A DNA stretch of 33,521 nt, taken from the NCBI RefSeq assembly GCF_013839425.1, contig NZ_JACDNP010000016.1, positions 11,250 through 44,770 on the forward strand, in the 5' to 3' direction. The translations under genes were made by a program, and so were the position numbers. Origin of the DNA: Halorhabdus salina (GTDB lineage: Archaea; Halobacteriota; Halobacteria; Halobacteriales; Haloarculaceae). Every line of letters starts with the position of its first letter. Position 1 is the stretch's first letter. The notes under the pieces are model-generated. The model was not told the origin of the DNA. It searched no databases and saw nothing but the letters and a program-made list of their open reading frames with translations. Of this stretch, positions 8,794 through 16,928 are shown piece by piece.

Positions 8794-9666
8794 ATGCGAA
8801 CACAAACATTTGCCATCGCCGCGGCTGCGCTGGTCGTGCTCTCGATGGCTGCCCCCGCTCTGGCCGCCACCGAGGACGACCTCGCAGTCGAGGTGACACA
8901 AGACGAACGGACAGTCACGATCGGCGTGACCGACAACGCGACAGCCGCGAACGCGACTGTCGACGTGACTGTGCTCGACGTGCTCGAGGACAGCGAGACT
9001 GACGGAACCGAAACGACAAACGAGACCGACACGGGTGATAACGAGACAGTCGACGGGACGAACGACACAGACGCCGATGACACTGCAACGAACGTGAGTA
9101 TCAGTGGCACCTACGAGACAGACGCAAACGGGACGGTCTCGTTCGATGCGCCATCGAGTGACGTCCGCATCAGCGTGACCGCGACGGTCGACAACCGGAC
9201 GGTTTCGACGACGACCACGCTCTACGCGCCCGGTGAGGACGATGAGGCCGATGCGTTCGGGCAACGCGTCCAGGCGTTCGTCCACGAGCTGCTAGCCAAC
9301 GGCCAGACCGGCCCCAGTATGGGCCAGGCAGTGTCGGACTTCGTCACCCAGAACAACCCCGGCGCGGACAATCGGCCCGATCACGCTGGCCCGCCAGCCC
9401 ACGCCGGCCCTGACAACGACACGGCTGACAACGCGACTGATGACGATGATCGTCGCGGCCCGCCTGAACACGCCGGCCCTGACAACAAAACGAGCGACGA
9501 CGCTGCCGACGATAAAGTGGACGAAGAAGAAATAGCGAAAGAAGAGGAAGCAGACGAAGCCGGTGAAAACGTCGAAGACGAAGCCGACGAACAGGAAAAC
9601 GAGGAAGACGAAACCGGAGGAGACGACCAGCGTGGCCCGCCCGAACACGCCGGGCCCCCGAACTGA
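8794..9666 (+). CDS. Secreted acidic, sequon-rich protein with PPEHAGP repeats
   Basis: A 290-aa exported protein of unknown function. The N-terminus MRTQTFAIAAAALVVLSMAAPALA is a classical signal peptide ending in an ALA cleavage site. The mature part contains eleven Asn-X-Ser/Thr sequons (for example NAT, NET, NDT, NVS, NGT, NRT, NKT), so heavy N-glycosylation is likely. A beta-rich region (about 25-150) is followed by a disordered acidic tail in which the unit GPP(A/E)HAGP(D/P)N appears three times, separated by Asp/Glu-rich linkers; the last copy ends the protein. There is no C-terminal membrane anchor. It lies between two methyl-cycle genes on the same strand but shows no functional link to them. 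Confidence 0.8.
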   Translation: MRTQTFAIAAAALVVLSMAAPALAATEDDLAVEVTQDERTVTIGVTDNATAANATVDVTVLDVLEDSETDGTETTNETDTGDNETVDGTNDTDADDTATNVSISGTYETDANGTVSFDAPSSDVRISVTATVDNRTVSTTTTLYAPGEDDEADAFGQRVQAFVHELLANGQTGPSMGQAVSDFVTQNNPGADNRPDHAGPPAHAGPDNDTADNATDDDDRRGPPEHAGPDNKTSDDAADDKVDEEEIAKEEEADEAGENVEDEADEQENEEDETGGDDQRGPPEHAGPPN

Positions 9667-9738
9667 CGCGAGCTGTTTGTAGCCGATTCCCGGCCCTGCT
9701 TCGGTAGCGTTTTCCCGGTTTGGACCGATCGATACGGT

Positions 9739-11016
9739 ATGAGTCAACCGATCAGCGAGCGAGTCGAAGATCCCGAGGCCAAGCGTGAATCCGGCCGCCA
9801 GAAGATCGAGTGGGCCCGCGAACACATGCCGATCTGTGCGGCCCTCCGCGAGGAATTCGAGGCCGAACAGCCGCTTGCCGGCGAGACAGTCGGGATGGCG
9901 ATGCACGTCGAAGCGACGACCGCAGTCCTAGCCGAGACGATGGCCGCCGGTGGGGCCGAGGTCGCCATCACCGGGTGTAACCCGCTTTCGACCCACGACG
10001 ACGTCAGCGTCGCCCTGGACGCCCAGGATTCGATTACGTCCTACGCCGAGCGCGGCGTCGAGGACGACGCCTATTACGGCGCGATCGACGCCGTCCTCGA
10101 GCACGAACCGACGATCACGGTCGACGACGGCGCGGACCTGGTCTTTCGCGTCCACGAGGAGTACCCCGAACTCATCGACTCCATCGTCGGCGGCTGTGAA
10201 GAAACGACCACGGGCGTCCACCGCCTGCGGTCGATGGACGCCGATGGGGCCCTGGAGTACCCGATGTTCGCTGTCAACGACACGCCGATGAAGCGGCTGT
10301 TCGACAACGTCCACGGTACCGGCGAGGCCAGCCTCGTCTCGATCGAGCTCACGACGAACCTCGCCATCGCCGGCAAGACGATCGTCGTCGGTGGGTTCGG
10401 CCAGTGTGGGAAGGGCGTCGCGAAGAAAGCCCGCGGGATGAACGCCGACGTGATCGTGACCGAGATCGAGCCCCGGCAGGCCCTGGAGGCCCACATGGAG
10501 GGCTTTCGCGTCATGCCGATGGCCGAGGCCGCCAAAGAGGGCGACCTCTTCGTGACGACGACGGGCAATCGAGACGTGATCACGCGCGAGCACTTCGAGG
10601 AGATGGACGACGGCGTCGTCCTCGCCAACGCCGGCCACTTCGACGTCGAGATCAACCTCGAGCACCTCGATGACATGGCCGAGGAAGTCCTCGACGCACG
10701 TGAGGGCGTCCGCGGGTACGTCATGCCCGACGGCCGGCAGTTGAACGTCATCGCCGAGGGACGCCTCGTAAATCTCGCGTCGCCAGTCGCCGAGGGCCAT
10801 CCCGTCGAAGTCATGGACCAGAGCTTCGCGATCCAGGCCGTCAGCGCCCGCGAAATGGTCCAGAACGGCGACGAATACAGTGCCGGCGTCTACAACGTCC
10901 CCGATCGCCTCGACCGGGAAGTTGCGGAGATCAAACTCGACGCTGAGGGTGTCCGGTTCGACGAGGTGACTGACGCCCAGCGTGAGTACATGGAGTCCTG
11001 GCAGCACGGTACCTGA
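9739..11016 (+). CDS. ahcY: S-adenosylhomocysteine hydrolase (adenosylhomocysteinase)
   Basis: A 425-aa NAD-dependent enzyme that reversibly splits S-adenosylhomocysteine into adenosine and homocysteine, relieving product inhibition of methyltransferases. The N-terminal substrate domain contains HVEATTAVLAETMAAGGAEV and CNPLSTHDDV, and the catalytic region contains ESIVGGCEETTTGVHRL-like and FAVNDTPMKRLFDN motifs. The Rossmann NAD site is VVGGFGQCGKGVAKKARG near residue 215. Length matches archaeal family members. The ATG at 9739 gives the usual haloarchaeal start. With the deaminase at 7335 it forms a local SAM-recycling neighbourhood. Confident. Confidence 0.95.
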   Translation: MSQPISERVEDPEAKRESGRQKIEWAREHMPICAALREEFEAEQPLAGETVGMAMHVEATTAVLAETMAAGGAEVAITGCNPLSTHDDVSVALDAQDSITSYAERGVEDDAYYGAIDAVLEHEPTITVDDGADLVFRVHEEYPELIDSIVGGCEETTTGVHRLRSMDADGALEYPMFAVNDTPMKRLFDNVHGTGEASLVSIELTTNLAIAGKTIVVGGFGQCGKGVAKKARGMNADVIVTEIEPRQALEAHMEGFRVMPMAEAAKEGDLFVTTTGNRDVITREHFEEMDDGVVLANAGHFDVEINLEHLDDMAEEVLDAREGVRGYVMPDGRQLNVIAEGRLVNLASPVAEGHPVEVMDQSFAIQAVSAREMVQNGDEYSAGVYNVPDRLDREVAEIKLDAEGVRFDEVTDAQREYMESWQHGT

Positions 11017-11245
11017 GAAAACGAACCGGACAGCGCTCCAACGGTCATCTCTTGGGGCGTCCGCTGCTCTGTGGACATACGAACCAGGGGCAGGGAGAAT
11101 CGACGTGGCACCGTTAGGTCGAAGCTGGCATCGAGGTTGCCAACCAACTGGCGGCATTCCTGGTGATCGAACGAAAAAAACGAACGCGTAGCGGCGTTTA
11201 CAGATGGGCAAGGAGAATGCCTGGAGCTTGACCCCGAGGCAGTTC

Positions 11246-11383
11246 GTGACCGCCGAAGAGGGTCTCGGATGAGGCCTGTCGATCGTCGAGGAGATCACGG
11301 ACGGACACGATTGGGCCGTCCGGGTGACTGTCGGCGAGGCCGGCGGTGCCCGCTTCGAAATCATGGGTGTGGAAACCGGGTGA
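11246..11383 (+). pseudogene. Histidine-kinase HATPase C-terminal remnant
   Basis: In one frame this stretch reads EEGLG, a TGA stop (11,270-11,272), then GLSIVEEITDGHDWAVRVTV and a tail ending GGARFEIMG. That is the G2 box and final strands of a histidine-kinase ATPase domain. It aligns with the tail of the intact kinase at 5344 (FGLAIVEQIVDAHGWTSE... TRFEI). An in-frame stop and no upstream kinase body show it is a dead fragment. The rest of 11,017-11,412 holds nothing else I recognise. Confidence 0.7.
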
Positions 11384-11412
11384 GCGAGCCAAGTCAGTGA
11401 CTGTGGCCCAGG

Positions 11413-11976
11413 CTATGGTTCGTACCAGGCCGCGAACGCGTCGAGCGCTCGACCGCGATGAGACAGTTCGTTCTTTTCGGCCGCGGTCATCTCGGCGAAC
11501 GTTCGGCCATCGACCTCGAAGATCGGATCGTAGCCGAACCCACCCTCGCCCCGGGGCGGGACGATCGCTCCCTCGACGCGCCCCTCGAAGATTGCCACCG
11601 GCGGAGTTCCCTCGTGGACGGTCGGGGCATTCAGGTCGGTCCCGTCACAGTACGCAATCAGCGAACGGAACCGGCCGGTGTGGTCGTCCTCGGGTTCGAC
11701 CGCGTTCCAGACGCGTTCGATACCGAGTGTATCCTCGACGTATGCCGAGTACGGCCCTGGAAACCCATCGAGCGCGTCGACGAACAGGCCAGAATCCTCG
11801 ACGACGACCGGTGCGTCGACCTCGCGATACGCCTCGCGGGCACCGTGTGCGGCGATCGCCCCGAGGTCGGTACTCTGGATCTCCGGGTAATCGTACTCGA
11901 ATTGCTGGACCGCTTCGTCGAGAAAGTCCTGTGCCTCCCGAACCTTGCCCTCGTTGCCCGTCACGAACCGAAGCAT
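11413..11976 (-). CDS. rdgB: Non-canonical purine NTP pyrophosphatase (RdgB/HAM1)
   Basis: A 187-aa ITPase-family enzyme that hydrolyses ITP, dITP and XTP to monophosphates, keeping deaminated purines out of nucleic acids. It starts MLRFVTGNEGKVREA, the family's N-terminal phosphate-binding motif. It then shows VEDSGLFVDALDGFPGPYSA, the conserved GEGGFGYDPIF and the C-terminal SHRGRAL. The start at 11,976 is set by this N-terminus; an upstream ATG would add eight non-homologous residues. Length is normal. The gene is cytoplasmic, single, and on the same strand as the two small genes and kae1-bud32 upstream, so it may be co-transcribed with them. Confidence 0.93.
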   Translation of the reverse strand: MLRFVTGNEGKVREAQDFLDEAVQQFEYDYPEIQSTDLGAIAAHGAREAYREVDAPVVVEDSGLFVDALDGFPGPYSAYVEDTLGIERVWNAVEPEDDHTGRFRSLIAYCDGTDLNAPTVHEGTPPVAIFEGRVEGAIVPPRGEGGFGYDPIFEVDGRTFAEMTAAEKNELSHRGRALDAFAAWYEP

Positions 11977-12017
11977 GGCTGTTCGATCGCGGCCGACCAC
12001 AAAAGGCGCATCGGTCC

Positions 12018-12302
12018 CTATTCGACCATCACTTCGACGGGTTCGTCGTCTTCACTGGCCTCCTCGTCCGTCACGTCGCCGTCCTCGTCGCCCGACTGCT
12101 GGTAGAACAACAAGCCGGCGACGCCGAGGACGAGCCAGGACCGCCAGTTCGCCAGATTGAGCGTGTAGCCGATGCCGAAGGGCTTCTTGACGAGCATACT
12201 TTCGCCGGGCTGCCAATAGGATGACAGCAACCGCTTCATGCTCGGTCGCTCGAAGTTGTACGGAATGCCGAACAGTTCCCCGGACTGTGGTCTATCTGCC
12301 AT
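12018..12302 (-). CDS. Small haloarchaeal membrane-anchored protein (DUF5808-like)
   Basis: A 94-aa protein. The soluble N-terminal part has GELFGIPYNFERPSMKRLLS and KKPFGIGYTLNLANWRSW, which I recall as the DUF5808 pattern of haloarchaea. One hydrophobic segment (WLVLGVAGLLFY) follows, then an Asp/Glu-rich tail with EDGDVTDEEASEDDEP. Function is unknown. The start at 12,302 gives MADRPQSGELFG; the frame extends upstream but without protein-like sequence. It lies 41 bp upstream of rdgB and 58 bp downstream of another small gene on the same strand. Confidence 0.75.
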   Translation of the reverse strand: MADRPQSGELFGIPYNFERPSMKRLLSSYWQPGESMLVKKPFGIGYTLNLANWRSWLVLGVAGLLFYQQSGDEDGDVTDEEASEDDEPVEVMVE

Positions 12303-12360
12303 AGACGTCGCTACGATTGGCGGCGTTAAGTCGTTTATCCCCCAGCGACGCCAGCAGGAT

Positions 12361-12609
12361 TTACGAGCGATCCCGGAACGTGACGACAGTCCGGACGTCC
12401 TCACCGCCTTCGACGGACTCCGTGGTTACGTTCACTCCCATAACGGCATCCTCACCGGCTACCTCGGCCGGAATCGGCCGGATCTCCGTCGCCTGAGCGT
12501 CGTCCTCGCGGAGTGCGATCCGTACCTGCTTTCGGTTCGTACTCACGTCCTCGACGGTGTAGCCTTGCGCCTCGAAGGCCGTCCGCAAATTTGTCAATAA
12601 CTCCTCCAT
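12361..12609 (-). CDS. Conserved small haloarchaeal protein, function unknown
   Basis: An 82-aa protein I do not recognise. It starts MEELLTNLRTAFEAQGY and alternates predicted strands (KQVRIALRED, VMGVNVTTES, VRTVVTFRDRS) with one N-terminal helix, giving a compact alpha/beta protein without cysteines or membrane segments. The start at 12,609 is the first ATG of the protein-like region. It lies 64 bp after the stop of kae1-bud32 on the same strand and could be the last or middle gene of that transcript. Confidence 0.65.
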   Translation of the reverse strand: MEELLTNLRTAFEAQGYTVEDVSTNRKQVRIALREDDAQATEIRPIPAEVAGEDAVMGVNVTTESVEGGEDVRTVVTFRDRS

Positions 12610-12673
12610 ATCCCGGGTTCTCCCGGCAGGAGTAAAAACGTGCGGGCAGGCGACGTGGTTGCGATCACCCAGA

Positions 12674-14398
12674 TCACTGATACCGGCCACGGCCCTCGAT
12701 CTCCCGTAGGCGATCCAGCACCGCATCGGCATTGGCACCTGTTTCGCGGTAGGCCCCCTCAACCGCCTGGCGGAGTGGGTCGGGATTGTCGGCCGTCCCA
12801 TCGATCGATTGCTCGAAGACGTGCAGGTCCATCGCGTGATCCTCGGCGTGATCGCTGTAGTAGCCCAGGCCGAAGTCGATCAGGTAGGTTCGATCGCCCT
12901 TCTCGGGGCTCCATTCGTCGCCGATCGCCCTTTCGGCGACGCTCTCTTCGATCGCGTCGCCCACCCGAACGTTCCGGGTTGTCGGATCACCGTGGACGAA
13001 CCCCGCATCGTGGATCGTCGCCAGGTGTCGACCGACGTCCCGGACGCGCTCTTCGGTCAGGGCAGCCCGGAGGTCTCGGTCGCCGACACGTTCGAAGACG
13101 ATCGTTCCCTCGCGGGGATCGATGTCGTAGACGACCGGCGTCGGAACGCCCACGTGCCGGGCTTCGCTGGTGAGACGCGCTTCCTCGCGAGTGCGCTCGG
13201 TTCGCAACCGCTCGTCGAGGGTGGGATGGCGGTACGTCCGTGGGTTGCGTTGCTTCCTGACGCGGCCGTCGGTGACGGTGACAGTGGCCTCGGCACCCTG
13301 CACACCGCCCGCTTCCGCGGTGGGGTCGGCCCCGCCGGCCCAGGAACCGACGGCTTCGTCTGCCCGCCAGGTCACGGGCACCTCGTCGGGGCGGAAATCC
13401 GGCCGGACCGTCGAGTCCTCGATCGCGATTGTGTCGCCCGCGGCGTACATCTTTGCGCCGAGAACGGCGATCATGCCTGCATTATCCCGGAGGAATCGTG
13501 GTTCGGGCGCATAGAAGTCCGCCCCGCGCTGGTCACACATCGCTTCGAGCATCTCCCGGAGGCGGTCGTTCTGGCCGACGCCCCCGCCCAAGACGAGTTC
13601 GTCAGCGTCTGTCAGCGACAGGGCGCGCTCGCTGACTTCTGTCAGCATCGCGAAAATATTCTCCTGGAGCGAGTAACAGACGTCCGGGACGGCCTCGTCA
13701 TCGTCGACAGCCTGCTTGCCGGCACTCATGATGCCCGAAAACGAGAAGTCCATCCCTTTGACGACGTAGGGCATGTCGATATAGTCCCCATCCGTTGCGT
13801 GCTCCTCGACTTTTGGTCCTCCGGGGTGTGACCAGCCCAGGTGACGGGTGAACTTGTCGATGGCGTTGCCGACGCCCGTGTCCATCGTCTCGCCCAGCAC
13901 GCGATACCGGCCCTTGCGGTAGCCAAGAACGTGGGCGTTTGCCCCGGAGGCGTTCAGACAGACCGGCGATTCGAAGCCAGACTGGTGGCGACCGATCTCG
14001 AGGTGGGCGACCATATGATTAACACCGACCAGCGGCACGTCGAGTCGCTGGGCGAGTGCCCGCCCAGCGGTCGCGACGATCCGGAGACAGGGGCCAAGTC
14101 CAGGACCACGGGAGAAGGCGACGGCGTCGATGGGGGTCGCGGGATCGTCACCGGCGGCCGCGGCCTGTTTTCGGGCCTGCTCTAAGGCCCGCTCGACGAC
14201 GTCCGGGATGGCCGACTGCATATGCTCGGCAGCCTCACGCGGATGAATTCCCCCGCTATCCGGCTCGTAGGCGTCGGTTTCGATGGTGACGTCGTCACTG
14301 GTGACGTCGTAGACGGCTGCGCTCGCGGCCCAGGCCGTTCCCTCGATGCCGAGTATTCGCTTCGGGGCGGCCTCGCCGTAACCTTCGGTCGGGACCAT
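12674..14398 (-). CDS. kae1: Kae1-Bud32 fusion, KEOPS complex (tRNA t6A37 synthesis)
   Basis: A 574-aa bifunctional protein. The N-terminal Kae1 part (about 1-335) is the threonylcarbamoyl transferase that modifies A37 of ANN-decoding tRNAs. It shows GIEGTAWAAS, SRGPGLGPCLRI and the metal ligands His128 and His132 in NHMVAHLEIGR, then FSGIMSAGK and ELVLGGGVGQN. The C-terminal Bud32 part (about 380-574) is a small atypical kinase/ATPase with HGDPTTRN (Asp471, Asn476) and IDFGLGYYS (Asp508). The fusion is usual in haloarchaea and some methanogens. A linker of about 50 residues rich in Ala/Gly joins the domains. The ATG at 14,398 fits the family start. It follows S24e and S27ae on the same strand. 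Confidence 0.96.
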   Translation of the reverse strand: MVPTEGYGEAAPKRILGIEGTAWAASAAVYDVTSDDVTIETDAYEPDSGGIHPREAAEHMQSAIPDVVERALEQARKQAAAAGDDPATPIDAVAFSRGPGLGPCLRIVATAGRALAQRLDVPLVGVNHMVAHLEIGRHQSGFESPVCLNASGANAHVLGYRKGRYRVLGETMDTGVGNAIDKFTRHLGWSHPGGPKVEEHATDGDYIDMPYVVKGMDFSFSGIMSAGKQAVDDDEAVPDVCYSLQENIFAMLTEVSERALSLTDADELVLGGGVGQNDRLREMLEAMCDQRGADFYAPEPRFLRDNAGMIAVLGAKMYAAGDTIAIEDSTVRPDFRPDEVPVTWRADEAVGSWAGGADPTAEAGGVQGAEATVTVTDGRVRKQRNPRTYRHPTLDERLRTERTREEARLTSEARHVGVPTPVVYDIDPREGTIVFERVGDRDLRAALTEERVRDVGRHLATIHDAGFVHGDPTTRNVRVGDAIEESVAERAIGDEWSPEKGDRTYLIDFGLGYYSDHAEDHAMDLHVFEQSIDGTADNPDPLRQAVEGAYRETGANADAVLDRLREIEGRGRYQ

Positions 14399-14520
14399 TC
14401 GATCTGTCTGCGTTCCGTGACCGACGGAAAAGACGACTTCGATCCGCGGCGAGTGCTGTCACTGTGGATAGCGATCCCACTACGGGATCTGAAAACCGGA
14501 GTGTCCGAACGACAACGGCG

Positions 14521-14655
14521 TTAGTTCCACTCGGTGTAGCCACACCGACCGCAGTGCGTACGGTCGCCGTGTTCGGCAAGGAACGCGTCACCACACCGCG
14601 GACAGCTCTCCTGATCGGTCGTGCCGTCCTCGCTGTAGAGATCGTACCGGGCCAT
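14521..14655 (-). CDS. rps27ae: 30S ribosomal protein S27ae
   Basis: A 44-aa zinc-binding ribosomal protein. The sequence starts [11 protein letters not shown] and contains [22 protein letters not shown], two CX2C pairs that bind one zinc ion. The length is typical for archaeal S27ae. It begins 2 nt after the S24e stop codon, so translation is probably coupled. The kae1-bud32 gene follows after 122 bp. This order (S24e, S27ae, Kae1) is a known archaeal arrangement. Confidence 0.95.
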   Translation of the reverse strand: MARYDLYSEDGTTDQESCPRCGDAFLAEHGDRTHCGRCGYTEWN

Positions 14656-14657
14656 CG

Positions 14658-14969
14658 TCAGGCCTCCTCCGCCTCGGCGTCAGCGTCGTCGGTGAGGATC
14701 TTGTTGCGTTCGAGCATGTGCTCCTGTTCGACCTCACGGGCGAACTCCGGGTCGTCGTAGACTTTCGCGTACCCGACGGTCTTGCGCATGCCGTATTTCG
14801 TGTTCAACTCGTGGACGACGACTTCTTCGGCGTCCTTGTTCAACATTGCCGCCAGGGAGTCCCGCACGGAAAGCCGCGACGGCGTCGCCTCCTCGTGAAC
14901 AACCTCGAAGCGGACGTCGGTCCGATGCAGCATCGGATTGTCTACTTCTTCGATGATCTCGATATCCAT
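14658..14969 (-). CDS. rps24e: 30S ribosomal protein S24e
   Basis: A 103-aa ribosomal protein. It starts [19 protein letters not shown] and contains [13 protein letters not shown] and the conserved [15 protein letters not shown], all typical of S24e. The C-terminus ends in an acidic Asp/Ala/Glu tail common in haloarchaea. The ATG at 14,969 is preceded by a TATA-like element (15,001-15,010), suggesting that it heads the S24e-S27ae-kae1 transcript. Confidence 0.96.
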   Translation of the reverse strand: MDIEIIEEVDNPMLHRTDVRFEVVHEEATPSRLSVRDSLAAMLNKDAEEVVVHELNTKYGMRKTVGYAKVYDDPEFAREVEQEHMLERNKILTDDADAEAEEA

Positions 14970-15000
14970 GGTTCGTTACTCATTATTCCCCCACAAGCGT

Positions 15001-15010
15001 GTATAAGGAT
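15001..15010 (-). promoter_or_regulatory. TATA-like box for the S24e-S27ae-kae1 transcript
   Basis: The minus strand reads ATCCTTATAC, centred about 36 nt upstream of the S24e ATG, giving a leader of roughly 9 nt. Confidence 0.5.
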
Positions 15011-15107
15011 TTCGAAGCGTTCGGTTTCCGCCCGGCGAATGGGCACCTCACAGCCGGTCCCCGTGCAGTCACTCGATCGGAACGTCAAGATCGAGGACCA
15101 ATCACCG

Positions 15108-16118
15108 TCACACTGTCGTTCCGAACTCGGCCAGTAATCGCGATAAGTGGATCCGGTCATCTGTCCCTTCTGCGAGGGCTAGATCGACGTCGCCGGCGAG
15201 TTTGTGCAGTTCAGCGAGTCGCTCGCCCGTGTATCGCGAGCGCCCGACCCGGAGTATCGCCGCCAAGACCTCGACACCGCTGTGGCCCTCGTCGATCAGC
15301 AACTCGTCGAGTTCTGAGCGACCGTCCCGGAACTCCCCCTCGTCGGCAGCACACAGCATGCGCTCGACCCGATCGTCGGCCTGGACGTCGCCGAGGGCCT
15401 CGTAAGCAGCCGCCATCGTAATTTCGCCTTCGCCTTCGTACGTCGTCTGTGCCCCCAGGATCGCCTGCCGGAGGTCACCGTTGGCGTAGCCCGCGACGTA
15501 TTCGAGCCCCTCGTCGTCGTAGGCAGCGCCCTCGCTGTTGGCGATCCGCCGGAGGGCGTCCTCGATTTCGTCGTGGGTCGGCGCCCGGACCGTGACGGGG
15601 AAACACCGCGAGCGGATCGGCGGGATCAGTGTCGAGGATTGGCGGGTCGCGATGACAAACTGCGTCGCCTCGTAATACTGTTCCATCACCCGTCGGAGGG
15701 CCTGCTGGAAGTCCTCGCGCATCCGTTCTGCATTGTCAAGCAAGATCGTCTTGTAGGATCCCGAAACCGGTGCGTAACTCGCCGATTCCTTGAGGACGTG
15801 ATTTATCAGGTCCGCCTTCGAGGACTCACGCCGGCGTTTTGGCGTGATAAAGCGCTCAAAGCGTGGGTCCTCGGACAGTTCACGCTTGGTCAGAGCGAAG
15901 AAGTCCGCAACGTTGATCTCGACGAGGTCGGCATCGTGATCCTCGTGGGCTTCTCTGGCGAACGCCCGGACAGCCGCGGTCTTGCCCGCGCCGGCCGGCC
16001 CGTGGACCAGCAGGTTCATCGGCTCTGTAAGTGCCCCGCGCAACTGCTCGCGCACTTCGGGCTGGGGAAGTTCGTCGATCGTCGGCGCGTGTCGCTCGGT
16101 CCACAACGGCCCGTCCAT
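15108..16118 (-). CDS. rfcC: Replication factor C small subunit-like (clamp loader, RfcC type)
   Basis: A 336-aa AAA+ protein of the clamp-loader family, which opens the PCNA ring and loads it on primed DNA. Walker A is HGPAGAGKT (39-47). The Walker B position reads LLDNAE (126-131), with Asn129 in place of the usual catalytic Glu. The family SRC motif is present as RSRCFPV (169-175), followed by the lid domain (GDLRQAILG) and a C-terminal collar-like helical domain. Haloarchaea carry a main small subunit plus divergent copies; this one looks like the second small subunit, probably working as one position in a mixed ring. The ATG at 16,118 gives the family start LWTERHAPTIDELP. Single gene. 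Confidence 0.85.
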   Translation of the reverse strand: MDGPLWTERHAPTIDELPQPEVREQLRGALTEPMNLLVHGPAGAGKTAAVRAFAREAHEDHDADLVEINVADFFALTKRELSEDPRFERFITPKRRRESSKADLINHVLKESASYAPVSGSYKTILLDNAERMREDFQQALRRVMEQYYEATQFVIATRQSSTLIPPIRSRCFPVTVRAPTHDEIEDALRRIANSEGAAYDDEGLEYVAGYANGDLRQAILGAQTTYEGEGEITMAAAYEALGDVQADDRVERMLCAADEGEFRDGRSELDELLIDEGHSGVEVLAAILRVGRSRYTGERLAELHKLAGDVDLALAEGTDDRIHLSRLLAEFGTTV

Positions 16119-16194
16119 CGCCTATCGGTAGGTGACCCCCGGACAAGTATTCCGCGATCCGCTCAGGGTGAACTGCCCCGGGGGCAAGTGATTC

Positions 16195-16293
16195 GAGAGA
16201 CTTCGTCTCTCGTCATCTGCTCACGGCGCTTGCGCCGTTCGCAGGTTCGTGGGACTTCGTCACACGCTCATCACGGAAACCTCCGATTTCCGT
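16195..16293. repeat. Cluster of three short perfect hairpins
   Basis: Three perfect stem-loops lie in tandem: GAGAGAC/GTCTCTC with loop TTC (16,195-16,211), CGGCGC/GCGCCG with loop TT (16,224-16,237), and ACGGAAA/TTTCCGT with a 7-nt loop (16,273-16,293). They sit between the clamp-loader gene and a decayed permease, in sequence without a credible gene. Similar hairpins occur near 19.3 kb. They may be remnants of coding sequence or small repeats; function is unknown. Confidence 0.5.
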
Positions 16294-16337
16294 ACGACCT
16301 CGAGGCACTCGCCCTGCTCCGCCTGTAGAGTGGGCTG

Positions 16338-16835
16338 TCACTCGTATCGCAGTGCTTCGATCGGATCAACGCGTGCCGCCTGCCAGGCTGGGTACAGGCC
16401 GACGACGATCCCAATAGCGAGCCCCATCACAATGGCAACACGATCCAGTCGAACCGGATCGTGAACTCGACCTCGGCGTAGTTGGCACCCACGTCTCCAA
16501 CGCAGAGTCCGAGCGGGATGCCGATCGCGGCTCCGTCCGACCCGAGCAGCACGGATTCGGCAAGGAACAGCCGATGAGATCCCGGTTGGTCGCTCCCATG
16601 GACTGTATGATCCCGATCTCGGTAGTACGTTCGGTCACGCTAACGAGCCTGATATTGGCGATACCGAACGCGCCGAAACGAGGGCAAGCACCCCGATCCC
16701 GGTGATCAGCCGGGTGATATCCTGAAGCACTGTCTCGATGCCACCGACGACTGCTTCCGTAACAGGCGCCCAACCTGCGTATCGGCCGAAACGTTGCCGC
16801 GGACTTTCCCGATACCCCCATTGTGGCCTCAGCAC
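16338..16835 (-). pseudogene. Decayed ABC transporter permease (MacB/FtsX-like)
   Basis: The minus strand encodes pieces of the C-terminal permease domain in different frames. They are, in order, [40 protein letters not shown] followed by [33 protein letters not shown]; and [20 protein letters not shown] with a tail ending IEALRYE and a stop at 16,338. These are hallmark stretches of MacB/FtsX-type permeases. At least two or three frameshifts interrupt them and the N-terminal half is missing, so the gene is dead. No partner ATPase is nearby. Confidence 0.8.
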
Positions 16836-16898
16836 TACCGTCTCGGTATGTTAGCGCCGAAAATTGTTCGCCGCCATCGCCGCCGGCTGTCCTTCGAT

Positions 16899-16906
16899 TT
16901 TATAAG
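16899..16906 (+). promoter_or_regulatory. TATA box for the universal stress protein gene
   Basis: TTTATAAG is centred 26-27 nt upstream of the ATG at 16,929, so the mRNA is predicted to be leaderless. A second A/T-rich run (TATATATAAA, 16,914-16,923) is too close to the start to serve as the TATA box. Confidence 0.6.
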
Positions 16907-16928
16907 GATAGAGTATATATAAACCGGC

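Noticed and set aside
9928-11364. 478-codon frame antisense to SAH hydrolase
   Set aside because: Antisense shadow of a highly conserved enzyme; no domain, and typical of G+C-rich haloarchaeal DNA.
12809-13831. 340-codon frame antisense to kae1-bud32
   Set aside because: The sense strand carries all KEOPS catalytic motifs; the antisense product has none.
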